A stretch of 64,000 nt of DNA, taken from positions 1 through 64,000 of the forward strand of contig JAFDYX010000035.1 of NCBI GenBank assembly GCA_018267215.1, written 5' to 3'. How positions within the stretch are numbered: position 1 is the stretch's first letter; every line of letters begins with the position of its first letter. Below, piece after piece: positions 36,468-45,474 of this stretch. The position numbers and the translations under genes were made by a program. The DNA comes from Bacteroidota bacterium (GTDB lineage: Bacteria > Bacteroidota > Bacteroidia > Cytophagales > Cyclobacteriaceae). The notes beneath the pieces were generated by a model, which searched no databases, had not been told where the DNA came from, and saw nothing but the letters and a program-made list of their open reading frames with translations.

Positions 36468-37997
36468 GTGAAGAATATTTACGAAACAGGAGAGTTGTTT
36501 GAGCAAGTTCAGATGAACCACCTGCTGGGTGATGGTAAAATTTTTCCGGACAGCTTACCCAAAAGGTCATTGAATGAAATCTGTAACGAATTTCTGGTAA
36601 AAAAGAATGACCACTCTTTTAACCTTAATCAATTTATATCAGAAAACTTCGATTTGCCCAGCCCGGGTTTGGATAACTATCGGCCTGACCGTACTGTTTC
36701 TATCGAGGCACATATTTCATCACTTTGGGATATGCTCACCCGGAAGCCCGACAAGGCAATACCCGGATGCTCACTAATCCCGCTTCCTTACCCTTACGTG
36801 GTGCCGGGCGGCCGCTTTCGCGAAATTTATTATTGGGATAGCTATTTTACGATGCTCGGCCTTCGTGAGTCGGGCCGTACAGACCTCATTCAACACATGG
36901 TCAATAATTTTGCTTACCTCATTGATACAATTGGCTACATACCCAATGGAAACCGCACTTATTTTTTAGGCCGCTCTCAGCCACCATTTTTTTCTCTGAT
37001 GATAGAGATGCTGCAAAACCTGCAAGAGGTTTTGCCTTCTTCTAACGAGGAAGAGGTTGAGCCGCTGGTCAGGTATTTACCACAACTTGAAAAAGAACAT
37101 CAATTTTGGATGAGAGGTATTGATGAGCTACACGAGCCTAATACAGCCTTACACCGTGTGGTAAAGCTATCAGACGGCTCTGTGCTAAATCGTTATTGGG
37201 ACGAAAACAACACACCGCGGCCGGAGGCATTTCAGGAAGACGTAATGCTCTCGCGCCAATCAAAGCAAAAGCCGGAAGTATTGTTTCGCCATCTGCGGGC
37301 TGCGGCCGAATCGGGGTGGGATTTTAGCAGCCGCTGGTTTAAAGACGAAACATTTGCCAGTATCCACACTACCGATATTATTCCTGTGGATTTAAACTGT
37401 TTACTATACCACCTGGAAACCACATTGGCCAATATCTATTTACGTTCGGGCAACCAGATGAAGTCCCGTCATTTTCTGATGTGTGCCAACCAACGCAAGG
37501 CTGCCATCAAAAAATATTGTTGGAGCGATGACAGGCATTTCTTTTTCGACTACGATTTTGTGGAGCAAACGCCAAAGAAGCATTATACATTAGCCGCAGC
37601 ATTTCCATTATTTTTTGAGTTGGCTTCTCCTGAGCAGGCGCTGGCTGTAGAGCAAATACTAAAACATGATTTTTTAAAACCGGGCGGCATGACCACTACG
37701 TTACAAGCCAGTGGCCAGCAGTGGGATGCCCCCAATGGGTGGGCACCACTACAATGGGTTAGTTATCAAGGGTTACTTAACTATGGGTTGGAAGATACTG
37801 CCCATAACCTAAAGCATAACTGGCTATCAATTATTCAGAAATTTTATTTGCAGACATCGCGGCTAACAGAAAAATATAATGTGCTCCACGCTAATGAAGC
37901 AGCAGGAGGGGAGTACCCCAACCAGGATGGGTTTGGCTGGACTAACGGAGTATATCTGGCGATGAAAAATTCTGGCAATGGCGATGGTACTCGTTAG
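36468..37997 (+). CDS. treF: Cytoplasmic alpha,alpha-trehalase (GH37)
   Basis: A 509-residue trehalase with a GTG start at 36468. The start is kept because GELFEQVQMNHLLGDGKIF matches the beginning of the family. The two trehalase signatures are PGGRFREIYYWDSYF near 105-119 and QWDAPNGWAPLQW near 420-432. The general-acid and base carboxylates lie in the usual blocks. There is no signal peptide, so it hydrolyses trehalose to two glucose molecules inside the cell after uptake by the adjacent MFS carrier. Confidence 0.93.
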   Translation: MKNIYETGELFEQVQMNHLLGDGKIFPDSLPKRSLNEICNEFLVKKNDHSFNLNQFISENFDLPSPGLDNYRPDRTVSIEAHISSLWDMLTRKPDKAIPGCSLIPLPYPYVVPGGRFREIYYWDSYFTMLGLRESGRTDLIQHMVNNFAYLIDTIGYIPNGNRTYFLGRSQPPFFSLMIEMLQNLQEVLPSSNEEEVEPLVRYLPQLEKEHQFWMRGIDELHEPNTALHRVVKLSDGSVLNRYWDENNTPRPEAFQEDVMLSRQSKQKPEVLFRHLRAAAESGWDFSSRWFKDETFASIHTTDIIPVDLNCLLYHLETTLANIYLRSGNQMKSRHFLMCANQRKAAIKKYCWSDDRHFFFDYDFVEQTPKKHYTLAAAFPLFFELASPEQALAVEQILKHDFLKPGGMTTTLQASGQQWDAPNGWAPLQWVSYQGLLNYGLEDTAHNLKHNWLSIIQKFYLQTSRLTEKYNVLHANEAAGGEYPNQDGFGWTNGVYLAMKNSGNGDGTR

Positions 37998-38004
37998 CAT
38001 TTTT

Positions 38005-39150
38005 TTAGATGAGATGTTCTTTCAATTGATTTACCTTCTCGCAACCCACTTGCTCCATCACTTGTTGCACCTGTGTTTTCAAAACAGAGATGATGTGGTC
38101 GCCACCTGCATCGCCCAGCGCAGCTACGGCATACATGAACGATCTTCCTAAAAATGTAAACTCAGCGCCACGGGCAATAGTTCGCGCAATGTCCGGCCCG
38201 GTGCGGATGCCGCTGTCCATCATGATTTTTATTTTAGACGAAAATTTTTTGGCGATAGGTTCGAGCGATTGAATGGCAGATTGACCTACGTCTATTTGCC
38301 TGCCGCCATGGTTGGAAACGATGATTCCATCCAGTCCCCATTTCACAGCCAACTCGGCATCGGCTTCGGTGGCAACGCCTTTCAATACTAACTTACCTTT
38401 CCACTTCTCACGTACAGGTGCAATTTTGCTTTCATCCAGCCGGCCGGAGAAAGTCCGGTTCATCAGCGCACCCAATTGTTTCATGTCAAGTTTTTTGGGC
38501 ATGTAGGGTTTTAAGGTGGCAAAGTTAGGCTTGCCATGTTGTAATGTCTTCAGTGCCCACGTAGGATGCGACAAAATCTGCAGAATGTTTTTTAATGTCA
38601 TCCGTGGTGGCATGGCCAGCCCGTTGCGGATGTCGCGCGGGCGGAAGCCGAAAGAAGGAACATCGCAGAGGAGAACAAGCACTTCGTAACCGGATGATTG
38701 AAGCCTGCGGATGATGTCATCGCGGAGTTTGTCTTCTGCCGGATAATACAACTGGTACCAGGCTTTTCCTTCCGTGATTTCGCTGATGCGCTCCAGGCTG
38801 GCCGTGCTGACAGTGCTTAAGATAAATGGAACATGATGCTTTACTGCGGCCTTGGCTAAAATCTCCGGAGCGTTAGGCCAGATCAACCCTTGGAGGCCGA
38901 TGGGCGCAATGCCAAAAGGAGCATCGTAGGTGTGGCCAAACAATTCTGTCTTTAAGTCGGCTCCTCGGTAGGATGTTAAATAACGCGGAGCTAATTCAAC
39001 TTGCCGGAGGTCGCTGGTATTTTTGTACAGATTGACGTCTTCATTGCAGCCTCCGTCCAGATACTCGAAAGCAAAACGGGGAATTCTTTTCCTGGCTTTG
39101 TCACGCAGGTCATCTATAGAAGGGAAATTAAAATCATAGCTGTGGCTCAT
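38005..39150 (-). CDS. lldD: FMN-dependent alpha-hydroxy-acid (L-lactate) dehydrogenase
   Basis: A 381-residue enzyme of the L-lactate dehydrogenase/glycolate oxidase family. FMN and substrate residues are present: Tyr30 in FEYLDGG, YQLYYPAED, Lys257 in LVLKGVA, and the catalytic His281 with Arg284 in SNHGGRQID. It is the last gene of the minus-strand fucose operon and overlaps the mutarotase gene by 4 bp. The fucose route releases L-lactate, so oxidation of that lactate to pyruvate is the most likely job. Confidence 0.88.
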   Translation of the reverse strand: MSHSYDFNFPSIDDLRDKARKRIPRFAFEYLDGGCNEDVNLYKNTSDLRQVELAPRYLTSYRGADLKTELFGHTYDAPFGIAPIGLQGLIWPNAPEILAKAAVKHHVPFILSTVSTASLERISEITEGKAWYQLYYPAEDKLRDDIIRRLQSSGYEVLVLLCDVPSFGFRPRDIRNGLAMPPRMTLKNILQILSHPTWALKTLQHGKPNFATLKPYMPKKLDMKQLGALMNRTFSGRLDESKIAPVREKWKGKLVLKGVATEADAELAVKWGLDGIIVSNHGGRQIDVGQSAIQSLEPIAKKFSSKIKIMMDSGIRTGPDIARTIARGAEFTFLGRSFMYAVAALGDAGGDHIISVLKTQVQQVMEQVGCEKVNQLKEHLI

Positions 39151-39488
39151 ACAGGTTCGTTTAAATCAAAAATCTTGTTCATCAATCTCCATTTCTCACC
39201 CGGCTTGCTGCCCGGCAAAGCTTGTTGATAGTTCCACATCAGTTTTTCCCATTCCATCGCTTTCGGGTTGCTTTGATCCAAATCTGATTTTTTATCGAAT
39301 GAAAATAAATCATCTGTTTCCATGATCATAAAAAGCCGATTCTCTACCCGAAAAATTTTCATTGACCGGATACCGGCCTGCCGGATGCTGGCCAATACTT
39401 CTGGCCACACACGCAGATGATAACGCTCGTATTCTTCGATCAGTTTCGGATCATCTTTTAGATCCAGTGCCAAATAAAAACGCTTCAT
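39147..39488 (-). CDS. L-rhamnose/L-fucose mutarotase (RhaM type)
   Basis: A 113-residue small dimeric alpha-beta barrel of the RhaM family, which interconverts alpha and beta anomers. MKRFYLALDLKDD begins the family, so I take the ATG at 39488 although the frame is open to 39545. The catalytic His is in EEYERYHLRVWPEV. The start overlaps the end of fucP by 4 bp and the end overlaps lldD by 4 bp. Context points to L-fucose as substrate. Confidence 0.88.
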   Translation of the reverse strand: MKRFYLALDLKDDPKLIEEYERYHLRVWPEVLASIRQAGIRSMKIFRVENRLFMIMETDDLFSFDKKSDLDQSNPKAMEWEKLMWNYQQALPGSKPGEKWRLMNKIFDLNEPV

Positions 39489-40750
39489 GTTATGGGAACA
39501 GGTCGGTAAAATTTCCAGCCGAAAAAGAAAACAACAATATAGCAAAGCATGGGGATAAAATATCCGTTTTGAATGTTACCGGTCAGGTCGGAGAAATATC
39601 CCATGAAGGGCGGGAGCAAAGCCCCTCCGACAACAGACATCACAATCAAACTTGATCCCAATTTTGTGTCGTTACCCAAGCCGACAATACCCAAAGCAAA
39701 AATTGTAGGAAACATGATTGACATGAAGAAGCCGATACCAATTAACGCATACACCGTGAGCATGCCTTCGGTAAAAATAGCGATGGCCGAAAGAACGATG
39801 TTGATCAAGGCATACACAGACAAAAGTTTATTGGGAGCTATGAACCGCATGAAAAAAGTTCCGGCAAAACGTCCTGACATGAAAGCGAGCCCATAGCCCA
39901 ACCCCAAGTAAGTGGCAGCAACTTGTTGCGAAAGCCCTGCGGTTTGGGTGGCCATATTAATAAAAAAGCTAACGACACAAACCTGTGCACCCACGTAAAA
40001 TAATTGTGCCATCACTGCCCATCGCAGGTGTTTATGCTTAAGTACATGGGCAATATTATTTTTACTTTCTTGCTCGATCATATCGGGCAGTTTAGTGAAG
40101 AGAAATAAAACGGCTACTGCCAATATGGTAAGGCCTAATATAAGGTAGGGCAGTTTTACACTGGAGGCCTCAGCGGTGATAAACCTGGCCAACTCTTCAG
40201 GCGAAAGGAGGGCGCGCTCCGAGGCGGATAATGTTTTCTCTGATAAAATAAATTTGCCCCCAATAAGTGGAGCCAGCACTACACCTAAGCCGTTAAAAGA
40301 TTGAGCAAAGTTTAATCGTTGTGCTGCCGTTTCGGGCGAACCCAAAATAGTGGCATAGGGATTGGCAGCGGTCTCGAGCAAAGTCAATCCGGTGGCGATG
40401 ACAAACAAGGCAATCAGAAAAAAAATATACTGACGGGTGTCGGCAGCGGGAATAAACAATAAGGCGCCTGCACCGAAAAGCAGCAACCCCAAGACTATGC
40501 CGGATTTATAGCCATATTTTTTCATGATCATCCCGGCAGGCAATGCCATAAGGAAGTAACCGATAAATACAGCGGAGTCAATCAATGAAGATTGCAAATA
40601 GGAGAGGGAGAAAGCTTGCCGCAAATGCGGGATAAGAATTGGGTCGAGGTTATTGACAAAGCCCCAAAAGAAAAATAAGCTGGTGATCAGTGCAAAGGGA
40701 AACCACGATCTTTTATCTGATGCGTTTAGGGTTGATACGGATGCTGCCAC
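39485..40750 (-). CDS. fucP: L-fucose:H+ symporter
   Basis: A 421-residue MFS permease of the FucP family with about 12 membrane segments. Family landmarks are FFFWGFVNNLDPILIPHLR, ETAANPYATILGSPETAAQRLNFAQSF (split here by a turn) and the GxxxMSIMFPTIFALGI segment. The start is GTG at 40750, with no ATG nearby. It is co-oriented and coupled with the mutarotase gene, in an operon with fucose dehydrogenase and lactonase. Confidence 0.92.
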   Translation of the reverse strand: MAASVSTLNASDKRSWFPFALITSLFFFWGFVNNLDPILIPHLRQAFSLSYLQSSLIDSAVFIGYFLMALPAGMIMKKYGYKSGIVLGLLLFGAGALLFIPAADTRQYIFFLIALFVIATGLTLLETAANPYATILGSPETAAQRLNFAQSFNGLGVVLAPLIGGKFILSEKTLSASERALLSPEELARFITAEASSVKLPYLILGLTILAVAVLFLFTKLPDMIEQESKNNIAHVLKHKHLRWAVMAQLFYVGAQVCVVSFFINMATQTAGLSQQVAATYLGLGYGLAFMSGRFAGTFFMRFIAPNKLLSVYALINIVLSAIAIFTEGMLTVYALIGIGFFMSIMFPTIFALGIVGLGNDTKLGSSLIVMSVVGGALLPPFMGYFSDLTGNIQNGYFIPMLCYIVVFFFGWKFYRPVPIT

Positions 40751-40785
40751 TTATTGTAGGATTATTGATGGATGAGTTGATCAAA

Positions 40786-41568
40786 TCAAGTGATAGCTCT
40801 GTCCAGGTGCACGTATCCGCCATCAACATACAGCAGTTGCCCGGTGGTATGGCTTGAAACATCAGATAACAGGAAAGCCACCGTATTGGCAATTTCTTCG
40901 GGCGTAGTCATTCGTTTGCCTAAAGGAATTTTATCGGTAATGTTTTTTAGTTTCTCTTGCGGATTGGCAAAAGACTGGATCCAACTTTTATACAACGGAG
41001 TGAAACACTCGGACACTACTACACCATTTACCCGGATACCGTGAGGCAAAAGTTCTACGGCCCACTCGCGTGTAAATGCATTTCTTCCACCATTAGCTGC
41101 CGCGTAGGCAGACGTATTTCCTTGCCCAGTTACGGCTACCTTAGAACTGATATTGACGATCGAACCTTTGTTTTTGATCAAGTAAGGCAACGCATGATGT
41201 GCCATCAGATAATAATGTATCAGGTTTTTGTGTAACGACTGAAGGAAGGCCTCATAACTTCCCTTGGCCAGCCCTACACCATCGTTGATGCCGGCATTGT
41301 TAACAAGCCCATCAATCCGATTTAGCTCCTTCACTGTTTTTGCAACGGCCATTTTACATTCTTCGGCTTGGGTAAGGTCTGCTGTCAGCAATAGAAATTT
41401 TGTTTTTTTGCTAGTGAGTTTCTCGTCCAGATTTTTTAAGGCTTCTGTATCACGATCAACAATTACCGGAATAGCCTTCTCCTCAACCAACCGCCAAACA
41501 ATCGCTTCACCGATTCCTTTCGCACCTCCGGTTACAATAATTACTTTGCCTTGTAAATGTAAATCCAT
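40786..41568 (-). CDS. SDR family L-fucose dehydrogenase with YxxxN instead of YxxxK
   Basis: A 260-residue short-chain dehydrogenase. The cofactor loop is TGGAKGIGEAI, and the NNAG block and Ser142 are present. The catalytic motif reads Tyr155-Ala-Ala-Ala-Asn159, so the usual lysine is asparagine; the codons (TAC GCG GCA GCT AAT) leave no doubt. Lys143, right after the catalytic Ser, is notable. Its place between the lactonase and permease genes makes it the enzyme oxidising L-fucose to L-fucono-lactone. The replaced lysine is unusual for SDRs, though it may be shared by this subgroup. Confidence 0.85.
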   Translation of the reverse strand: MDLHLQGKVIIVTGGAKGIGEAIVWRLVEEKAIPVIVDRDTEALKNLDEKLTSKKTKFLLLTADLTQAEECKMAVAKTVKELNRIDGLVNNAGINDGVGLAKGSYEAFLQSLHKNLIHYYLMAHHALPYLIKNKGSIVNISSKVAVTGQGNTSAYAAANGGRNAFTREWAVELLPHGIRVNGVVVSECFTPLYKSWIQSFANPQEKLKNITDKIPLGKRMTTPEEIANTVAFLLSDVSSHTTGQLLYVDGGYVHLDRAIT

Positions 41569-41574
41569 GCGACT

Positions 41575-42399
41575 TTAAAGTTGATAAAAACGGATGGCAT
41601 TTCCACCTAGTATTTTATTTCTCTCTGCTTGCGAAAAATTTTGAATGTACTGCTGAAGGATTGAAAACTGTTTTTCGTACGATGCAGCCACCAGACATAC
41701 GGGCCAATCAGACCCATACATAATCCGGTCAATGCCAAAAGAGTTAAATACTACATCGAGGTAGGGAATAAAATCTTCATACTTCCAATTGTGCCAGTCG
41801 GCTTCTGTTATCATGCCTGAAATTTTGCAAAAAATATTTTCCTGTTCGGCTATTAACTGAATGTGTTTTTTCCAATTATCAAAAGAATGTGATTTGATAT
41901 TAGGTTTTGCCAGATGGTCAATTACCAATCGTTGATCTGGGAAGTTTTTAACAAATTCCAAAGTAGCCGGAAGTTGACGTTCGTAAATAAGGATATCGTA
42001 AGTAAAATCAAATTTTTTTAATTCTCTCACTCCGTTGATGAAAAGGGCACGTAAGAGAAAATCATTTGGCTCGCTTTGTACTATATGCCTGAAGCCTTTT
42101 AGTTTTTTGTATTGAGAAAAATAGGCAAGCCGTTCTGTTAAGTTATTACTTTGCAAATCTACCCAGCCGACTACACCTTTGATGAAATCATTAGCCTCTG
42201 CCAATGATACCAAAAACTGAGTTTCCGTTTCCGATTGGTCGGCTTGAACAGCCACACACCCTGAAATGTGAGAGCAATCTAATAATGGGTTAAGGTCAGA
42301 TGGCAAGAAATTACGTTGTAACACTTTCATCTCATCTGTTATCCAAGTATCCCGCTTGGGGTTATAATTCCAAAAGTGTTGGTGCGCATCTATCCACAT
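41575..42399 (-). CDS. L-fuconolactonase (amidohydrolase superfamily)
   Basis: A 274-residue amidohydrolase-2 type barrel. The N-terminal metal or lactone motif is DAHQHFW, and the C-terminal part has MYGSDWPVC. It matches L-fucono-1,5-lactonases, which open the lactone to L-fuconate. It is the first gene of the minus-strand fucose operon and lies 6 bp before the dehydrogenase gene. It is divergent from the fuconate dehydratase gene, with a 108-bp spacer that should hold both promoters. Confidence 0.9.
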   Translation of the reverse strand: MWIDAHQHFWNYNPKRDTWITDEMKVLQRNFLPSDLNPLLDCSHISGCVAVQADQSETETQFLVSLAEANDFIKGVVGWVDLQSNNLTERLAYFSQYKKLKGFRHIVQSEPNDFLLRALFINGVRELKKFDFTYDILIYERQLPATLEFVKNFPDQRLVIDHLAKPNIKSHSFDNWKKHIQLIAEQENIFCKISGMITEADWHNWKYEDFIPYLDVVFNSFGIDRIMYGSDWPVCLVAASYEKQFSILQQYIQNFSQAERNKILGGNAIRFYQL

Positions 42400-42507
42400 C
42401 GAATTAAAATTAATGAATCATATCTAGATGGCTGCAACAAAAAAGAATTTTGGCCCGAGATAGTTATACTTTCTTAAAATATCCTTTTCTTAGGCATCAT
42501 TAAGTCC

Positions 42508-43815
42508 ATGAATATCATTATAGCACATGCAGAAATAAAAGACATCCGTTTCCCTACCAGCCTTACTTTGGATGGCTCGGATGCCATGAATACCGACCCC
42601 GATTATTCGGCTGCCTATCTCATTCTTAAAACTAACCATCCCGGTTTAGAAGGCCATGGATTTACATTCACTATCGGAAGGGGCAATGAAATCTGTACGG
42701 TGGCCATCCAAGCTATCTTACCGTTGGTGTTGGGTAAATCGCTGGAAGAGATAACAAAAGACATGGCGGGTTTTTGGAGAGGTATAACCGGAGACAGTCA
42801 GTTGCGCTGGCTGGGGCCTGAAAAGGGCGTGATTCATTTGGCTACGGGCGCAGTAGTCAATGCCGTGTGGGATTTGTGGGCAAAGGCAGAAAAGAAACCA
42901 CTTTGGAAATTGGTGGCCGATATGTCGCCCCAGGAGTTGTTGGCCTGTGTTGATTTCTCTTACATCACAGATGCTATTTCACCGGCAGAAGCACTACAAA
43001 TGCTGGAGGCAAACGAACCGGGGAAAAAGGAACGGGTAGATTATCTGCTGGCCAACGGTTATCGGGGCTACACCACATCACCGGGATGGCTCGGTTACTC
43101 CGAAGAAAAAATCAGAAGGCTGAGCCGCGAAGCTGTGGCAGAAGGATGGCAGGCAGTGAAAATGAAAGTTGGAAGCAACTTGTATGAAGACAAACGAAGG
43201 GCAAAAATTATCCGCGATGAAATAGGAGAAGACACCCTGCTGATGATGGATGCCAATCAGAAGTGGGATGTAGGCGCAGCCATTACAAACATGAACCAAC
43301 TGAAGGAATTTAATCCGTATTGGATTGAAGAACCCACCAGCCCGGATGATGTGTTAGGTCATGCCCGCATTGCGAAAGAATTGAATCCTATCCGTGTGGC
43401 CACCGGAGAGCATTGCCAGAACCGGGTTGTGTTCAAACAACTGATGCAGGCCAAGGCCATCAGCGTTTGCCAAATAGATAGTTGCCGGGTAGGAGGGGTA
43501 AACGAAAACCTTGCCATCATGCTGATGGCTGCCAAGTTTGGCATTCCGGTTTGTCCTCATGCGGGCGGAGTAGGGCTTTGCGAGTTAGTACAACATCTTT
43601 CGATGATTGATTTTATTTGCATTAGCGGAAGCATCGAAGGTCGAATGATTGAATACGTAGATCATCTGCACGAGCATTTTGTTGACCCGGTAATTATCCG
43701 CGATGGCAAATATCTGGCTCCATCTTTGCCGGGGTTTAGTAGCCAGATGAAGAGTGAAAGCCTTTGCGATTATGAATTTCCTAACGGTGAAATCTGGAGA
43801 AACTTAAAAAAATAA
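42508..43815 (+). CDS. L-fuconate dehydratase
   Basis: A 435-residue enolase-superfamily enzyme of the mandelate racemase subgroup, converting L-fuconate to 2-keto-3-deoxy-L-fuconate. The catalytic base is in VKMKVG (Lys218, Lys220). Mg ligands are Asp248 (MMDANQKWD), Glu274 (IEEPTSPDD) and Glu301 (ATGEHCQN). His351 in CPHAGGVGLCE is the second base. It is the first gene of the plus-strand fucose operon. Confidence 0.94.
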   Translation: MNIIIAHAEIKDIRFPTSLTLDGSDAMNTDPDYSAAYLILKTNHPGLEGHGFTFTIGRGNEICTVAIQAILPLVLGKSLEEITKDMAGFWRGITGDSQLRWLGPEKGVIHLATGAVVNAVWDLWAKAEKKPLWKLVADMSPQELLACVDFSYITDAISPAEALQMLEANEPGKKERVDYLLANGYRGYTTSPGWLGYSEEKIRRLSREAVAEGWQAVKMKVGSNLYEDKRRAKIIRDEIGEDTLLMMDANQKWDVGAAITNMNQLKEFNPYWIEEPTSPDDVLGHARIAKELNPIRVATGEHCQNRVVFKQLMQAKAISVCQIDSCRVGGVNENLAIMLMAAKFGIPVCPHAGGVGLCELVQHLSMIDFICISGSIEGRMIEYVDHLHEHFVDPVIIRDGKYLAPSLPGFSSQMKSESLCDYEFPNGEIWRNLKK

Positions 43816-43826
43816 CAACTGATAAA

Positions 43827-44603
43827 ATGGAATCAAGTTTAAGCCTATCGGGAAAGAATGCTGTCATAACAGGAGGTGGCAGCGGCATTGGCCGGGCTAT
43901 TTCAAAATGCTTTGCCACGGCAGGCGCCCATGTGTTTATTTTCGATCTCGATCAGGTAAATGGTGAAAAGGTAGCCCAAGAAATTAGGTTGAAAAATGGA
44001 AAAGCGACATTCATGTTGTGCAACATCACATCTTCGGAAGAAGTAAGCCATACCATAGAAAAAGTAAAACCTACGATAGATATATTAGTAAACAATGCCG
44101 GGATTGCGCATGTCGGCAATGCTGTAACTACTTCCGAACATGATTTTGAAAAACTTTTTCAGGTGAATGTGAAGGGCACATTCCTTTGCTTACAATCGTG
44201 CCTGCCCCGTATGATTGAGCAAAACAAAGGTGTGATACTAAATTTAGCCTCCATTGCTGCCATGGTAGGCTTGCCTGACCGCTTTGCTTATTCAATGACA
44301 AAGGGTGCCATGCTGGCCATGACCTATTCGGTAGCAAGAGATTTTCTTAAACACAATATTCGTTGCAATTGCATTTCACCCGCCCGGGTGCATACACCGT
44401 TTGTGGATGGTTTCTTGTCCAAGAACTATCCGGGAAAAGAAAAAGAAATGTTCGAAAAACTTTCGAATACTCAGCCGATAGGCCGCATGGGTACAGCCGA
44501 AGAAATTGCCCAGTTGGCGCTGTACCTTTGTTCTGATCAGGCATCTTTCATTACAGGCACAAATTATCCTATTGACGGAGGCTTTGTCACATTGAATACA
44601 TAA
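43827..44603 (+). CDS. SDR family 2-keto-3-deoxy-L-fuconate dehydrogenase
   Basis: A 258-residue SDR with an intact catalytic set: cofactor loop TGGGSGIGRAI, NNAG, Ser142, Tyr155 and Lys159 in YSMTKGA. It oxidises 2-keto-3-deoxy-L-fuconate to the 2,4-diketo acid. It is 11 bp after the dehydratase gene and 4 bp before the hydrolase gene. Unlike the fucose dehydrogenase on the other strand, it keeps the lysine. Confidence 0.9.
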   Translation: MESSLSLSGKNAVITGGGSGIGRAISKCFATAGAHVFIFDLDQVNGEKVAQEIRLKNGKATFMLCNITSSEEVSHTIEKVKPTIDILVNNAGIAHVGNAVTTSEHDFEKLFQVNVKGTFLCLQSCLPRMIEQNKGVILNLASIAAMVGLPDRFAYSMTKGAMLAMTYSVARDFLKHNIRCNCISPARVHTPFVDGFLSKNYPGKEKEMFEKLSNTQPIGRMGTAEEIAQLALYLCSDQASFITGTNYPIDGGFVTLNT

Positions 44604-44607
44604 TATT

Positions 44608-45465
44608 ATGAAACTAATACGATTCGGCCAACCCGGAAATGAAAAACCCGGAGTCATTAACAAACATGGTAAGCGCATAGATGTAAGCACATTTGACGAG
44701 GACTACCATGAAAAATTTTTTGAAACAAATGGGATAGACCGATTGGCCAACTGGCTGATGCAGAATGAAAAAGATTGCCCGGTTGTGGATGATCAGGTGC
44801 GTCTTGGCCCAAGTATTGCGCGCCCCAGTAAAATTATTTGTATCGGATTAAACTATGCTAAGCACGCGAGAGAAGGCGGGATGGAAATCCCCAAGCAGCC
44901 GATTATTTTTTTTAAATCTACCACTGCGATAGTTGGCCCTCATGACGATTTAGTCATCCCTCATAAAAGCATAAAGACAGATTGGGAAGTAGAGTTGGCG
45001 CTGGTGATAGGAAAGAAAGCCACCTATGTTTCAGAAGAAAAAGCCATGGATTTTGTGGCAGGCTATATCCTTCACAATGATTACAGTGAGCGCGAATTTC
45101 AGTTGGAGCATGGAGGCCAATGGGTGAAGGGGAAAAGCGCTGATACGTTTGCGCCTCTAGGGCCATTTTTGGCAACCCGTGATGAAATTGCCGACCCGCA
45201 TCATTTGAGATTGTGGCTGAAACTGAATGGAAAAATGATGCAAGACAGCAACACGTCAGATATGATTTTTAAAATCCCTTTTCTGATCAGCTATGTTAGT
45301 CAGTATATGACCCTTTTGCCGGGAGATGTGATTACCACCGGAACTCCTGAAGGGGTGGGGCTAGGGTTAAAACCACCGGTTTATCTGAAGCCCGGTGATT
45401 TTGTTGAGTTGGGAATTGAGGGGCTGGGAAGTTCATCTCAGCATGTGAAGGCCTACCAACCCTGA
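44608..45465 (+). CDS. FAH-family 2,4-diketo-3-deoxy-L-fuconate hydrolase
   Basis: A 285-residue fumarylacetoacetate-hydrolase fold protein. It shows ICIGLNYAKHARE, then the metal-binding blocks DWEVELALVIG and HNDYSEREFQ, and TGTPEGVGLG. In this gene set it should split 2,4-diketo-3-deoxy-L-fuconate into pyruvate and L-lactate. It is the last gene of the plus-strand operon, and its end faces the D-aminoacylase-like gene. Confidence 0.9.
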   Translation: MKLIRFGQPGNEKPGVINKHGKRIDVSTFDEDYHEKFFETNGIDRLANWLMQNEKDCPVVDDQVRLGPSIARPSKIICIGLNYAKHAREGGMEIPKQPIIFFKSTTAIVGPHDDLVIPHKSIKTDWEVELALVIGKKATYVSEEKAMDFVAGYILHNDYSEREFQLEHGGQWVKGKSADTFAPLGPFLATRDEIADPHHLRLWLKLNGKMMQDSNTSDMIFKIPFLISYVSQYMTLLPGDVITTGTPEGVGLGLKPPVYLKPGDFVELGIEGLGSSSQHVKAYQP

Positions 45466-45474
45466 CGGTACATT

